A DNA stretch of 64,000 nt from Bdellovibrio bacteriovorus (GTDB lineage: Bacteria > Bdellovibrionota > Bdellovibrionia > Bdellovibrionales > Bdellovibrionaceae). The stretch spans positions 875,384 through 939,383 of the forward strand of contig NZ_LUKD01000001.1 in NCBI RefSeq assembly GCF_001592745.1, written 5' to 3'. How positions within the stretch are numbered: the first letter of the stretch is position 1; each line of letters opens with the position of its first letter. The notes below the pieces were generated by a model that saw only the letters and a program-made list of their open reading frames with translations, did no database searches and was not told where the DNA came from. The position numbers and the translations under genes are program-made. Shown here one piece after another: positions 1 to 8,611 of this stretch.

Positions 1-892
1 TTTTGATATTTTCCACTGACGGCAATGAGTTCACGGATTTCTCGTCGCGTACCTTTAAAGAACGTGTCGCTTTTTCAGAAGGCAAAGACTGCGCGATAAA
101 ATCAGGGTCGCCGGTGTACATCCAGCCCCAGTAATCAGCAAGACCTTCATTCAAACCGCGAATGATCGCCAGGTGATAGTACATGTGCATTTGGGCTTCG
201 CTCATTTCTTCGCCCGTACTGATAGGCAGAAGACGACGGTGACGAACAGAAAGATCTTCTACGATCGCACGCTCTAAGAAGTTTTCACGATCATGAATTT
301 GCGCGCGTTCGTCACCCATCACAAGTTTATAAAACAAAGAATGAAAGTGTTCGTGAGCCAAGATCCCACCGTTGATAGGAATTGGAAGACCTTCTGAAGA
401 ATAAGGAACTAAAAGCATGGAGTCCGTATTGCCATCATAGAAAGCGTTGTTCGTCAGACCGCCACGAACCTTCACAGCGACACCGACATCGCGAGGCCAC
501 TTGTTCACTCCACCAGCTCCTAACTCTTCATCCAAAAGCGCCAGTCTTTGCGTGTGCGCATAGATTGTAACTAATTGCTGAGTCATTTCATTGGCAGGAA
601 TGAAAGCTCCATCCGAATTTTTAATGAAACGACCTTGAGGAGCGGAACCTTGTAATTGTTTATTGGCGATGCGAGGGCTTAAGAAGAAACGCACAAACTT
701 ACCGGCCACGGTTTGCAGATCCGTGATGCCCTTCAATTCGAATATATCCAGAGAGTAGGAGCCTTTCGAGTTGCTCATAGGAGCTAAAACTCGGACGCTG
801 CCCGTTTCCGTAGCAGAATCTGTTTGCGGCGCACAGGCTGCCAACACAGATACTGAAATTGCTGCTATGATCCGACTGAAAACGTTCTTCAC
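1..892 (-). CDS. Putative metallopeptidase-like lipoprotein (C-terminus beyond window)
   Basis: The reverse strand is open from a GTG at 892 to the window edge (about 297 residues), preceded by the ribosome binding site AGAGGA at good spacing. The N-terminus VKNVFSRIIAAISVSVLAAC has a basic start, a hydrophobic core and a lipobox with Cys20, so the protein should be an acylated, envelope-anchored lipoprotein. Near the middle it has HEHFHSLFYK, which fits the HExxH zinc site of gluzincin-type peptidases, and further on conserved-looking NEGLADYWGW, whose Glu could be the third ligand. No family is recognised beyond this. The remainder lies outside the window, so catalytic competence cannot be judged. 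No partner gene is evident; the next gene (helicase) is divergent, 186 bases away. Confidence 0.7.
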   Translation of the reverse strand, partial: MKNVFSRIIAAISVSVLAACAPQTDSATETGSVRVLAPMSNSKGSYSLDIFELKGITDLQTVAGKFVRFFLSPRIANKQLQGSAPQGRFIKNSDGAFIPANEMTQQLVTIYAHTQRLALLDEELGAGGVNKWPRDVGVAVKVRGGLTNNAFYDGNTDSMLLVPYSSEGLPIPINGGILAHEHFHSLFYKLVMGDERAQIHDRENFLERAIVEDLSVRHRRLLPISTGEEMSEAQMHMYYHLAIIRGLNEGLADYWGWMYTGDPDFIAQSLPSEKATRSLKVRDEKSVNSLPSVENIK

Positions 893-1078
893 AAAGTCCT
901 CTCTAAGCACTATAAACGGAAGGTCCCTAAAGCCCATTGACCAAACGCGTTATAGTTATAGTTAAAATGGGCAAAAAACTCAATGAAAACTTAGGGATAG
1001 ACAAACTTTGTCAGTCCCACTAAAGGTTCGACAGTGAAAGGGCTCTGGAAGGGGCCCCTCTTGTGACGAGGAAAAGCC

Positions 1079-3373
1079 ATGGATGTACTTGATTTTGTTA
1101 CGAAAGATTTAAACCCTCCGCAAAAAGACGCTGTCGAAACCCTTGAGGGGCCTTTATTGATTTTAGCGGGTGCCGGCTCGGGAAAGACCCGCGTTCTTAC
1201 CCATCGCATGGCCAATATCATCGGCCAAGGGGTTGCCGCCCCCGATGAGATCCTTTGTGTGACCTTCACCAATAAGGCCGCCAAAGAGATGGAGCATCGT
1301 ATTTACAAGATCCTTTCTGAGATGGGTGCACATGTTCGCGCTCAACTTTGGATCAACACCTTCCACAGTTTCTGCGTGCGCGTGCTTCGTCAACATATCA
1401 CTTTGCTCGACTACAAACCTTTCTTCGGCATCTATGATTCATCCGATACGTTAAGCCAAATCAAAAAGGTTATGACGGTGCTGAATATCAACGACAAGAT
1501 GTATCCGGCGAAAAACTTCCAAAGCCGTATCAGCAGCGCGAAGATGATGGGACTTTCGCCAGAAGCTTTCGAAAAAAATGCGAAGCGCTTGATGGATGCA
1601 AAAACGGTTGAGGTCTATAAGGCCTACGAAGTCGAAATGAAAAAAGCGAACAGCTTAGATTTCGATGACTTGTTAATGAAGACCTACGAGCTTTTCCGCA
1701 TGTACCCTGATGTTTTAAAAATGTATCAGGAAAAATTCCGTTACATTATGGTGGATGAGTATCAAGACACCAATCACATTCAATATCTTTTGGTGCAGAT
1801 GTTGGCGAAGGCTCATCGTAATCTTTGCGTTGTGGGTGATGAGGATCAGTCGATCTATAGCTGGCGTGGTGCTGATATTAAAAATATTCTGGATTTTGAA
1901 AAAGACTTCCCGGAAGCCAAAGTCGTCAAGCTTGAAGAAAACTATCGCTCTTCGGCTAACATTGTGAATGCCGCGACTTCGGTGATTAAAAACAATTCGC
2001 AAAGAAAAGATAAAACTCTTTTCACTTCGAACAATGCCGGTGACTTGATTCATGTTCGTGAAGAAAAAAATGAATACGATGAAGCGAAGTTTGTCGCAAA
2101 AACCATTCAGACGATGATGAATGAGGGCGAAGGCTCTTACAATGACTACGCTGTCTTCTATCGTACGAATGCGCAGTCTCGTGTTCTTGAAGAACAAATG
2201 CGCACTTTGGCCATCCCTTACCGCCTGGTGGGCGGCGTGCGCTTCTATGAGCGCATGGAGATCAAAGACATTCTTTCGTACATGAAGCTTGCGATCAATC
2301 CCGCCGACGATATTGCTCTAAAACGTATCATCAATGTTCCCGCACGTGGAATAGGTAAGACGACGATTGAAAAACTGGAAGAGTACGCTGCTCAACACGG
2401 AACCAGCATGTATCTTGCCGCGGGCAAAGCCTGCGATGATCGCATCTTCAATGCGGGAACAACAGGAAAGATCCGTCGCTTCTTGGAATTGATGGATGAA
2501 TTGCAAGCCAATGCTTTGAATTTCAAGATTGTCGATTTCTATCACATCGTTTTGGATCGCACAGAGTATTTGCTGAACTTGAAAAAAGACGAATCTCCAG
2601 AAGCGCAAGCTCGTATCGAAAACTTAGAAGAACTCGACAATGCCATCGCCCAGTTCGCGAAAGAGCGTGGTGACGAAGGAACTTTGACAAGCTTCTTAGA
2701 AGAGATGGCTCTAGTCAGCGATGTGGACTCTTTAGATCAAGAGCAAAACTCGGTCACTTTGATGACTTTGCATATTTCCAAAGGTTTGGAATATCCTTAC
2801 GTCTTTGTTGTGGGGATGGAAGAAAATCTTTTCCCAAGTGGCCGAAGCCTGGATAGCGATGGTGAAGAAGACGTTGAAGAAGAACGCCGCTTGGCTTACG
2901 TGGGCATGACTCGCGCTCGCCAGAAATTATGGCTGACTTACGCCAAAATGCGTCGCGTGTGGGGACAGGAGCAAATGAATCCTCCATCTCGCTTCATTAA
3001 AGAAATTCCGAAAGAGTACGTGGACTTCAAAGCGGCTATTGCCGAAGGACCTCGCTTTGTTTCACGCTATGGCTCTAGCTCTTACGATGCGGATGGAGCC
3101 TTCGACAGCCCTCGCTGGGGATCGTTGGCATCGGATCGCAACAAAGCACGCCCACAAAGTTTTGATGATAGCCAAGCCTTTCCGGACTATGAAAATGAAG
3201 GCTCGCAAGGCGGTCAGTTCACCAAAGGCATGCGTGTTCGTCATCCTACCTTCGGCGCCGGCACTGTCTATGCGACCGAAGGAACGGGCGAAAACTTTAA
3301 AGTCAGCGTGATGTTCACAGATAATACGGTGAAGAAATTCGTCGTGAAATATGCCCGTTTAGAGCGCATCTAG
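1079..3373 (+). CDS. pcrA: ATP-dependent DNA helicase, UvrD/PcrA family
   Basis: A superfamily 1A 3'-5' helicase acting in nucleotide excision repair, replication restart and removal of stalled RNA polymerase or recombinase. All diagnostic motifs are present in order: Walker A GAGSGKT (about residues 31-37), TFTNKAA, DEYQDTN (Walker B), VGDEDQSIYSWRGAD, EENYRSS, TLHISKGLEYP and EERRLAYVGMTRARQ. The 764-residue length fits the family. The last 50 residues (GMRVRHPTFGAGTVY...) match the small C-terminal Tudor-like domain known in PcrA to contact RNA polymerase. The ATG at 1079 is preceded by GAGGA. uvrD is an equally acceptable name. It appears monocistronic. Confidence 0.96.
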   Translation: MDVLDFVTKDLNPPQKDAVETLEGPLLILAGAGSGKTRVLTHRMANIIGQGVAAPDEILCVTFTNKAAKEMEHRIYKILSEMGAHVRAQLWINTFHSFCVRVLRQHITLLDYKPFFGIYDSSDTLSQIKKVMTVLNINDKMYPAKNFQSRISSAKMMGLSPEAFEKNAKRLMDAKTVEVYKAYEVEMKKANSLDFDDLLMKTYELFRMYPDVLKMYQEKFRYIMVDEYQDTNHIQYLLVQMLAKAHRNLCVVGDEDQSIYSWRGADIKNILDFEKDFPEAKVVKLEENYRSSANIVNAATSVIKNNSQRKDKTLFTSNNAGDLIHVREEKNEYDEAKFVAKTIQTMMNEGEGSYNDYAVFYRTNAQSRVLEEQMRTLAIPYRLVGGVRFYERMEIKDILSYMKLAINPADDIALKRIINVPARGIGKTTIEKLEEYAAQHGTSMYLAAGKACDDRIFNAGTTGKIRRFLELMDELQANALNFKIVDFYHIVLDRTEYLLNLKKDESPEAQARIENLEELDNAIAQFAKERGDEGTLTSFLEEMALVSDVDSLDQEQNSVTLMTLHISKGLEYPYVFVVGMEENLFPSGRSLDSDGEEDVEEERRLAYVGMTRARQKLWLTYAKMRRVWGQEQMNPPSRFIKEIPKEYVDFKAAIAEGPRFVSRYGSSSYDADGAFDSPRWGSLASDRNKARPQSFDDSQAFPDYENEGSQGGQFTKGMRVRHPTFGAGTVYATEGTGENFKVSVMFTDNTVKKFVVKYARLERI

Positions 3374-3444
3374 AATATTGATATTGAGCATAATTTGTAT
3401 TTTTGTGTTGCCAAAATCATGGTTCCTGACAAATCTAGTTTGGC

Positions 3445-3458
3445 TACCTGAGGAGGTA
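3445..3458 (+). promoter_or_regulatory. Ribosome binding site inside a small hairpin
   Basis: TACCT-GAGG-AGGTA forms a perfect 5-bp stem with a 4-base loop. It contains the whole Shine-Dalgarno sequence GAGGAGGT of the gene starting GTG at 3464. Folding would partly hide the ribosome site. The structure is visible; a regulatory role is inferred. Confidence 0.45.
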
Positions 3459-3463
3459 CTACT

Positions 3464-3973
3464 GTGAAAAAGTTTTTTGTTGTAGCATGTTTATTTGTTT
3501 CATCTGTTTCTTTTGCTCAAAGACCAGCTCCAGCTCGTTCTGTAGCGTCTAACGGCGAAAACACTGCAAGCATCAGCTTGGGTATGAGCAGCTCTGCGCT
3601 TAACATTGGCGGCAGATTAGAATTCAGCCAAGAACAAGGTGCCTTCGGTGGTTACGCATTCTTGCAAACTGAAAAGAAAGATGCGGGAATTCCGCAAATC
3701 CTTTCTTTCGGTGGTCACTCTTTGATCAAGCTAGTTGATGCATCTAATGTAAATGCATACATGGCTCCAGGTGTTGGTATCTCTATGATCAAAATGGATG
3801 GCGCTGATGACAAAACTGTTTTCGGTCCTTCTTTCCGTTTCGGTGGTCAAATCAAATTGCCTCGCGGCGCGGGCGCTCTAGGTATCGAGCGCATGGAAAT
3901 CTGGAACTGGTTTGATGATGAAGCTGCAGGTTCTGCTGCTATCACTTCAGCAGTTTACTCTTTCAACTTCTAA
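3464..3973 (+). CDS. Small exported protein, probably a beta-barrel-like envelope protein
   Basis: A 169-residue protein starting GTG 3464 after a strong GAGGAGGT site. MKKFFVVACLFVSSVSFAQ is a clear signal peptide cleaved after SFA. The mature part alternates polar and hydrophobic residues with many glycines (ISLGMSSSALNIGGRLEF, GGYAFLQT, APGVGISMIKM, SFRFGGQI) and ends in VYSFNF. This resembles a small outer-membrane barrel with a C-terminal aromatic residue. No named family is recognised. It stands alone between the helicase and a convergent gene with which it shares a terminator. Confidence 0.75.
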   Translation: MKKFFVVACLFVSSVSFAQRPAPARSVASNGENTASISLGMSSSALNIGGRLEFSQEQGAFGGYAFLQTEKKDAGIPQILSFGGHSLIKLVDASNVNAYMAPGVGISMIKMDGADDKTVFGPSFRFGGQIKLPRGAGALGIERMEIWNWFDDEAAGSAAITSAVYSFNF

Positions 3974-4000
3974 TTTTGAATTTTAGAATTGAATAAAAAA

Positions 4001-4027
4001 AGCCCGGCTTTCGCTGGGCTTTTTTTT
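4001..4027. terminator. Bidirectional rho-independent terminator
   Basis: An A-run, the stem AGCCCGGC/GCTGGGCT with loop TTTC (one G-T pair), then a run of eight T. It sits between convergent genes ending at 3973 and 4026 and overlaps the last codon of the second. Confidence 0.85.
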
Positions 4028-4520
4028 ATTCACAAGGTCCTTCGTATTTATCATTCTGAATCAAATGACCGCGGGTTTCTCGGAACGAGGATTGAACCTG
4101 TACCGCCTCCCCTTCTAAAAGATCTCCATCTCCGGAGCCACCGCCTTGATCGATGACTTGCACGTAGTGCGTGAGTTCATGAACTAAAGAATCTACCGGC
4201 GTTCGAGGATGTTTATAGGACGCGCGTTTATTCATAAGATAAATCGTGTTGGTATTGCCATCGTAAACGTTTAAGAAAAAATCAGGGCGAATTCCCCACC
4301 ATTTTTCCATGGCGTCTTGAAAGACAACGAGGTCCGTCTGGCTTTCAATTTTAAGATTTACAGTGCCTGTTTTAGTGCTCTTCATTCGATTGCGAACAAC
4401 TTTAAGCAAGCACTCTTTGTTGTCCTGAAGTTTGTCGGCATCCCAGTATTCAGTATTTTGAGCGAAGCTTGTGCTTCCGATAAGAAGAATCATTAACAGC
4501 GAAATTACAGATTTCAACAT
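4026..4520 (-). CDS. Exported zinc-metallopeptidase-like protein of unknown function
   Basis: A 164-residue protein with a signal peptide (MLKSVISLLMILLIGSTSFA) and HELTHYVQ in the second half, an HExxH zinc site. LLEGEAVQVQSSF follows about 25 residues later, which could supply the glutamate ligand of a gluzincin. The start was set at ATG 4520, which has AGGTG at proper spacing; a TTG 21 bases upstream is unsupported. The size is small for a stand-alone protease. It may be a minimal peptidase or one in a domain family I cannot name. It is the second of three exported HExxH proteins in this window. Confidence 0.75.
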   Translation of the reverse strand: MLKSVISLLMILLIGSTSFAQNTEYWDADKLQDNKECLLKVVRNRMKSTKTGTVNLKIESQTDLVVFQDAMEKWWGIRPDFFLNVYDGNTNTIYLMNKRASYKHPRTPVDSLVHELTHYVQVIDQGGGSGDGDLLEGEAVQVQSSFRETRGHLIQNDKYEGPCE

Positions 4521-4752
4521 AGGCACCTCATTGAATACCAAAGACTCTTGGTAGCAGGTTGCAAAGGGTTGGCCATGAAACTGGCGCTTGTTTGTCGTTT
4601 TAATGGGTGTTCAGCACAAGAATCAATAGCCAAGTCCGCTTAGCGCGGGTCTATGTCAAAAATATCGACAGACTTTATTTGGAGCCCGAGCAAAGTCTTG
4701 GTGAAAATCAACGGGCGTTGCCCCTGCTCGTTCGGAACTGTAATCTTGAAGT

Positions 4753-5211
4753 ATGAAAACACTTAAGCACGTCCTACTTGCAGTTCTAGTTCTTTTACCA
4801 TCTCTTTCTTTTTCTGCACCCGCAGGTTTTTTTCTGACCAATACGAAAGAGATCACCGAAGACATGGTGAGCTTTCACTACATGTCTAGCGACGGAACCT
4901 TTGATCTAAAATGTGCGCATGTTTTTGATAAACCTGATGCCCATGATTGGGACGTTTGGTGCGGCAAAGGAACCAAGTGGTTGCGCCAATTCCGAGTGCA
5001 CTTCTTAGTAAGACAATATCAGGGAAGAGATTCGCAGAAATCGGCTTTTGAAGTTTTGTATTGGGTGATTGATCGTGATCAAAAGACGCCGAAGTTTTCT
5101 TCAACATCGTCTTGGATTCAGTTTAACAATCCGTCAAAACTAGAAATTATGAGATTCAGCCAAGGTGTTGAAAACGACTACGCTTACTTGACTGTTGAAC
5201 TTAAGCCATAA
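4753..5211 (+). CDS. Small exported protein of unknown function
   Basis: A 152-residue protein with a clean signal peptide (MKTLKHVLLAVLVLLPSLSFSA). The mature part has two cysteines (KCAHVF and VWCGKG, 16 residues apart) that could form a disulphide, and a beta-rich pattern. No family is recognised. The ribosome site ahead of ATG 4753 is weak. It is convergent with the flagellin gene. Confidence 0.7.
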   Translation: MKTLKHVLLAVLVLLPSLSFSAPAGFFLTNTKEITEDMVSFHYMSSDGTFDLKCAHVFDKPDAHDWDVWCGKGTKWLRQFRVHFLVRQYQGRDSQKSAFEVLYWVIDRDQKTPKFSSTSSWIQFNNPSKLEIMRFSQGVENDYAYLTVELKP

Positions 5212-5243
5212 AAAAAAGGGATGACCGCTTTCACGGCCATCCC
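5211..5243 (-). terminator. Terminator of the flagellin gene
   Basis: Stem GGGATGaCCG/CGGcCATCCC with loop CTTTCA at 5218-5243. On the minus strand it is followed by eight T. It lies 15 bases after the flagellin stop codon and probably serves mainly that gene. Confidence 0.8.
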
Positions 5244-5258
5244 CAACGGAGAAATCAA

Positions 5259-6092
5259 TTAACCAATCAGTTTCAATGCCAATTGGTTGGCTTGGTTTGC
5301 TTGCGACAACACGGAAGTTCCCGCCTGCAATAAAATATTATTTCGAACCATTTCACTGGAAGCCGCCGCGATATCGGTATCACGAATACGGCTGTTTGCT
5401 GCTGCCAAGTTTTCTTGAGTAACACCCAAGTTGTCTACGGTTGATGTCAGACGATTTTGTAAAGCTCCCAGATAAGCGCGTGTGCCGCTGACATTTGTTT
5501 GCGCATCATCAAGACGTGCCAACGCTTCTTGTGCGCCTTCTTTCGAAGAAAAATCAATTCCATCTAATCCCAGAGCATCGATCGTCGCCGCGTGTTTGCC
5601 GGCATCAAAGGAAATGCGATCGGCAAAATCATCATTGCCGATACCCACTTGAAAATCGAACTTAGGAGCAGAGCCATCAAGAAGCTTCGTCGTTCCCCAT
5701 GTCGTTGACTTCGCAATACGCTGCATTTCGTCTTTAAGCTGAGTAACTTCTTTGTTAAGCATACCGCGCTCAGTTTCGCCCACCGTATCGGAAGCCGCTT
5801 GGATTCCTAATTCACGTAAGCGCACTATGATGTTGCCGATTTCGTTCAAGCCACCCTCTGCTGTTTGAATCAGGGAAATACCATCGTTCGCATTTCGTTG
5901 GGCTTGAGATGCAGAGCGAATCTGCGCTTTTAATCTTTCGGAGATAGCTAAGCCAGCGGCATCATCAGCTGCCTTGTTGATACGACTGCCTGAAGATAAC
6001 TTCGCCATAGAATCATTGATAGCTCGTTGCGAACCTACCAAGTTTCTTTGTGCATTCAGTGCAGCGATATTTGTCGTAATTCTCATTCCCAT
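5259..6092 (-). CDS. fliC: Flagellin
   Basis: A 277-residue flagellar filament subunit. The N-terminal D0/D1 region (MGMRITTNIAALNAQRNLVGSQRAI... LSSGSRINKAADDAAGLAISERLKAQ) and C-terminal D0/D1 region (RIRDTDIAAASSEMVRNNILLQAGTSVLSQANQ) are canonical. The middle is very short, so there is almost no exposed D2/D3 domain, as in other Bdellovibrio-type flagellins. The start at ATG 6092 fits AAGGA; a second ATG six bases later is possible, and ATG 6104 upstream is not supported. Only one flagellin gene lies here; the main flagellar cluster is 51 kb away. Export is by the flagellar type III system, so no signal peptide is expected. Confidence 0.95.
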   Translation of the reverse strand: MGMRITTNIAALNAQRNLVGSQRAINDSMAKLSSGSRINKAADDAAGLAISERLKAQIRSASQAQRNANDGISLIQTAEGGLNEIGNIIVRLRELGIQAASDTVGETERGMLNKEVTQLKDEMQRIAKSTTWGTTKLLDGSAPKFDFQVGIGNDDFADRISFDAGKHAATIDALGLDGIDFSSKEGAQEALARLDDAQTNVSGTRAYLGALQNRLTSTVDNLGVTQENLAAANSRIRDTDIAAASSEMVRNNILLQAGTSVLSQANQANQLALKLIG

Positions 6093-6246
6093 AAGTTCCT
6101 TCAAAGTGGCGTGATAAATTTTTCGGTAATCACGATGGGAACTTCACAAGACTATGGGATAAATTTAGGAAGACATAGCAAACACGAGATTGTTGTAAAG
6201 GACGAGTCCTGCGCAAGATTGAATCACTTTCGTGTTTCGAGGTGAG

Positions 6247-6276
6247 ATTTTCCCCCGAGAAGCCTCAGGGGAAAAT
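6247..6276. repeat. 30-base inverted repeat
   Basis: ATTTTCCCC...GGGGAAAAT plus an inner GAG/CTC stem and a 4-base loop. The pyrimidine arm comes first and the purine arm second, so neither strand gets a U-tract after the stem. It lies just beyond the stop codon of the gene ending at 6287. Confidence 0.6.
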
Positions 6277-6286
6277 GCATCAATGT

Positions 6287-6790
6287 TTATCTCGGCTGAA
6301 CAACATCACATGTTGGGAAAGTGAAACTTTTAAAGAAAGAAGTTCCCGCTTCACCACGAGTCACGTGAACCTGTGTAGAAATTGTTCTTGGCACAGTCAC
6401 GTCACGAGTTCCCCACTCTGTGCAAACTGGTGTTTGCTCGCCAGAACCTTCAAAGCGTAAACACTCTGGAGCTTCGTAAGTGCGAGGTGCTGTTTTGTGA
6501 ACTGTTTCATAACGAGCACAAACCCAGTCTGTGATCGGACCGCCACCTTCACCTTCAGGAATGTTTCTTTTTACCGGAACAAGCTCGGCACACTCTCTTG
6601 TTGCGCTGATGGCTCTGATCTCATAGTCCGTCATGCAGGCATTTGACAAAGAGATGCCATGCAAATTGTAGCCATGTTCAACGACAGCATCGCGATCCGC
6701 GAAGATCTGACTCCAGGAACTTCCAGCATGAACGGCGAACGCACTTGAAGAAATAACCAATGTTAGTAGAGAAACAAATACTGATTTCAT
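6287..6790 (-). CDS. Exported cysteine-containing protein of unknown function
   Basis: A 167-residue protein starting ATG 6790 after AAAAAAGG. The signal peptide is MKSVFVSLLTLVISSSAFA. The mature chain has six cysteines spread evenly (NACMTDY, TRECAEL, DWVCARY, APECLRF, TPVCTEW, FPTCDVV), likely disulphide-bonded in the periplasm or outside the cell. No family is recognised. Divergent from the DUF1622 gene, with several overlapping inverted repeats between the two. Confidence 0.72.
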   Translation of the reverse strand: MKSVFVSLLTLVISSSAFAVHAGSSWSQIFADRDAVVEHGYNLHGISLSNACMTDYEIRAISATRECAELVPVKRNIPEGEGGGPITDWVCARYETVHKTAPRTYEAPECLRFEGSGEQTPVCTEWGTRDVTVPRTISTQVHVTRGEAGTSFFKSFTFPTCDVVQPR

Positions 6791-6847
6791 AAAATACCTT
6801 TTTTCTGTTGTTTTAGTGTTTTTCAAAGTTGCGCAACAGCCATGGAA

Positions 6848-6886
6848 TGTTCCGCAAAATTTCCGGTAACGTAGCGGAACACTCCG
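6848..6886. promoter_or_regulatory. Cluster of overlapping inverted repeats in a divergent promoter region
   Basis: TGTTCCGC (6848) and GCGGAACA (6874) are exact inverted 8-mers. GGAATGTTCC is palindromic at the left end, and GCGGA-acac-TCCGC overlaps the right arm. The cluster lies upstream of both the gene starting at 6790 (-) and that at 7047 (+), so an operator is plausible. Confidence 0.4.
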
Positions 6887-7046
6887 CGAACAGTCTAAAT
6901 ACAAAAATGTAATTGTGGTTCAGCAGGTAAAAAGAAAGTGTGTGGTCTGAACGTACCCAGAAAAGAAGTGTCGAATTAAAGATTTTCAAATCCGAAATTT
7001 GCGAGACACTGAAGACGCTCCTATACCGGAAATTTGGAGGAGTTCG

Positions 7047-7397
7047 ATGCTTCACGAGAACGTACGACAAATCGCTGTGGCCTTTGAGCTTGCGGGCATT
7101 GGCACCATTATTATTGGTGCCATTTATTCTACTGGAAAATATTTAAAACACTATTTTAATAAAGATCCGGAAGGATATCGCAAGTATCGCAGCGGTATGG
7201 GAAACGCCATTCTATTGGGACTGGAATTATTGGTTGCCGGAGACATTATCGGAACCGTCGCCGTTGAGCCCACTTATCAAAATTTAGGAGTGTTGGGCCT
7301 TATCGTTTTGATTCGAACTTTTTTAAGTTGGTCTTTGAGCGTAGAGATTCATGGGCGTTGGCCTTGGCAGGAAAACAACAAAGACCTTAAAGAATAA
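7047..7397 (+). CDS. DUF1622-family membrane protein
   Basis: A 116-residue protein with three hydrophobic segments (FELAGIGTIIIGAIYSTGKYL, AILLGLELLVAGDIIGTVAV, LGVLGLIVLIRTFLSWSL). The pattern GLELLVAGDIIGT...RTFLSW...E(I/L)HGRWPW is how DUF1622 inner-membrane proteins read. The ATG at 7047 was chosen because GGAGGAG ends just before it; the frame is open further upstream without a site. Function unknown; it probably stands alone. Confidence 0.8.
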   Translation: MLHENVRQIAVAFELAGIGTIIIGAIYSTGKYLKHYFNKDPEGYRKYRSGMGNAILLGLELLVAGDIIGTVAVEPTYQNLGVLGLIVLIRTFLSWSLSVEIHGRWPWQENNKDLKE

Positions 7398-7426
7398 TTT
7401 TAAAAAAGAAAATCCGACTCAAAAGT

Positions 7427-8611
7427 TTAGAGAGACTTTGAATTCTTAAGCGCAAGCCATTCTTCTTCATACAAAGAGACATCTGGCTTTTTTATTTTTT
7501 CTGGAGCGGGGCTGACGTATTCCGCCTTCACTCCGTCCCAACCGATGTAGTGACGAGTCAACCCTTCTTGCCCGACCTCGAAGTTCGGCACAAGATACGT
7601 TTTTCCTCCACCGTTCGGAATATCTAAAGAAAGATTCGGCATCGCGAGTCCGGAAAGATGACCCCACAACTCTTTTTGAATCTCTAATGAGTCTTCAACA
7701 GATGTCCGCAAGTGATCGGTACCAATCGAAGGATCGCATTGGAACATGTAATAAGGCTTCACACGTAAATAAAGCAAACGACGATTTAAAGCTTGGACAA
7801 TTGCAGGATGATTGTTGATGCCGTTAAGTAAAACCATTTGATTCATCACCGGAACGCCGTTATCGACGAATCTTTCCAAAGCTTCAACAGCTTCCGCTGT
7901 GAGTTCTCGCGGATGATTGAAATGAGACATTAAAAAGACGGGCTTGTGTTTCTTTAAAATCCTCACCAAGTCATCTGTCACACGCATAGGACATACCACA
8001 GGCATACGGGAACCAATGCGAATGATTTCGATGTGCTCAATATTTCTTAGGTCCGTCAGTACACGGTCAAGTTGCGCATCACTGACAGTTAAAGGATCTC
8101 CGCCAGAAAGAATAACTTCGCGAAGGCCCGTGTGTTTGCGGATGTAGTTGAGCGCTTGCTCGTATTCGTCGTTTTTAATAAACGCTTGTTCTTGTCCGGT
8201 GAAATGTTTACGCGTGCAAAAGCGACAATAAACACTGCAGATATCCGTGATCAAAAATAAGGCGCGATCCGAATAGCGATGAATCACGCGAGGCGCGGGA
8301 TTATTTCTTTTCTCTCCCAAAGGATCGAGCATCTGCTGCAAGCCTTCTTCGATTTCATATTTTTGCGGCATTAAGATCTGACGGATCGAATCGCCAGGCT
8401 CCCCCGCAAGGCTTGCGTAGTAAGGCGTTGTGCGAATATTAAAAAGTTCTTTACCACCTTGAAAAGCCAGACGCTCTTCTTCGGAAAGCGTGAAGTGTTT
8501 TTCAAAATCGCTTTGCGTTTTCAAGCTATGGCGAAGCTGCCAGGTCCAATTATTCCAATCAGACTGGGAAACATGCTCTGGCTTAGGGCTTCGAGGGAAA
8601 TGAAACTTCAT
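7427..8611 (-). CDS. kamA: Lysine 2,3-aminomutase family radical SAM enzyme
   Basis: A 394-residue radical SAM/PLP enzyme. The cluster motif is CSVYCRFC (Cys 125, 129, 132) followed by TRK. SGGDPL, CDPSIGTDHLRT and LDIPNGGGKTYLVPNF carry, by family comparison, the two substrate-binding aspartates and the PLP lysine of KamA. It lacks the Cys-rich zinc-binding C-terminal segment of clostridial KamA, as does EpmB, which beta-lysylates EF-P. No efp or epmA is nearby, so free-lysine mutase and EF-P modification cannot be separated. The ATG at 8611 is preferred over a TTG 36 bases upstream; neither has a strong ribosome site. Confidence 0.88.
   Translation of the reverse strand: MKFHFPRSPKPEHVSQSDWNNWTWQLRHSLKTQSDFEKHFTLSEEERLAFQGGKELFNIRTTPYYASLAGEPGDSIRQILMPQKYEIEEGLQQMLDPLGEKRNNPAPRVIHRYSDRALFLITDICSVYCRFCTRKHFTGQEQAFIKNDEYEQALNYIRKHTGLREVILSGGDPLTVSDAQLDRVLTDLRNIEHIEIIRIGSRMPVVCPMRVTDDLVRILKKHKPVFLMSHFNHPRELTAEAVEALERFVDNGVPVMNQMVLLNGINNHPAIVQALNRRLLYLRVKPYYMFQCDPSIGTDHLRTSVEDSLEIQKELWGHLSGLAMPNLSLDIPNGGGKTYLVPNFEVGQEGLTRHYIGWDGVKAEYVSPAPEKIKKPDVSLYEEEWLALKNSKSL

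Noticed and set aside
6247-6276. Inverted repeat considered as a terminator
   Set aside because: Its arms are ordered T-rich then A-rich, so no U-tract follows the stem on either strand; listed only as a repeat.
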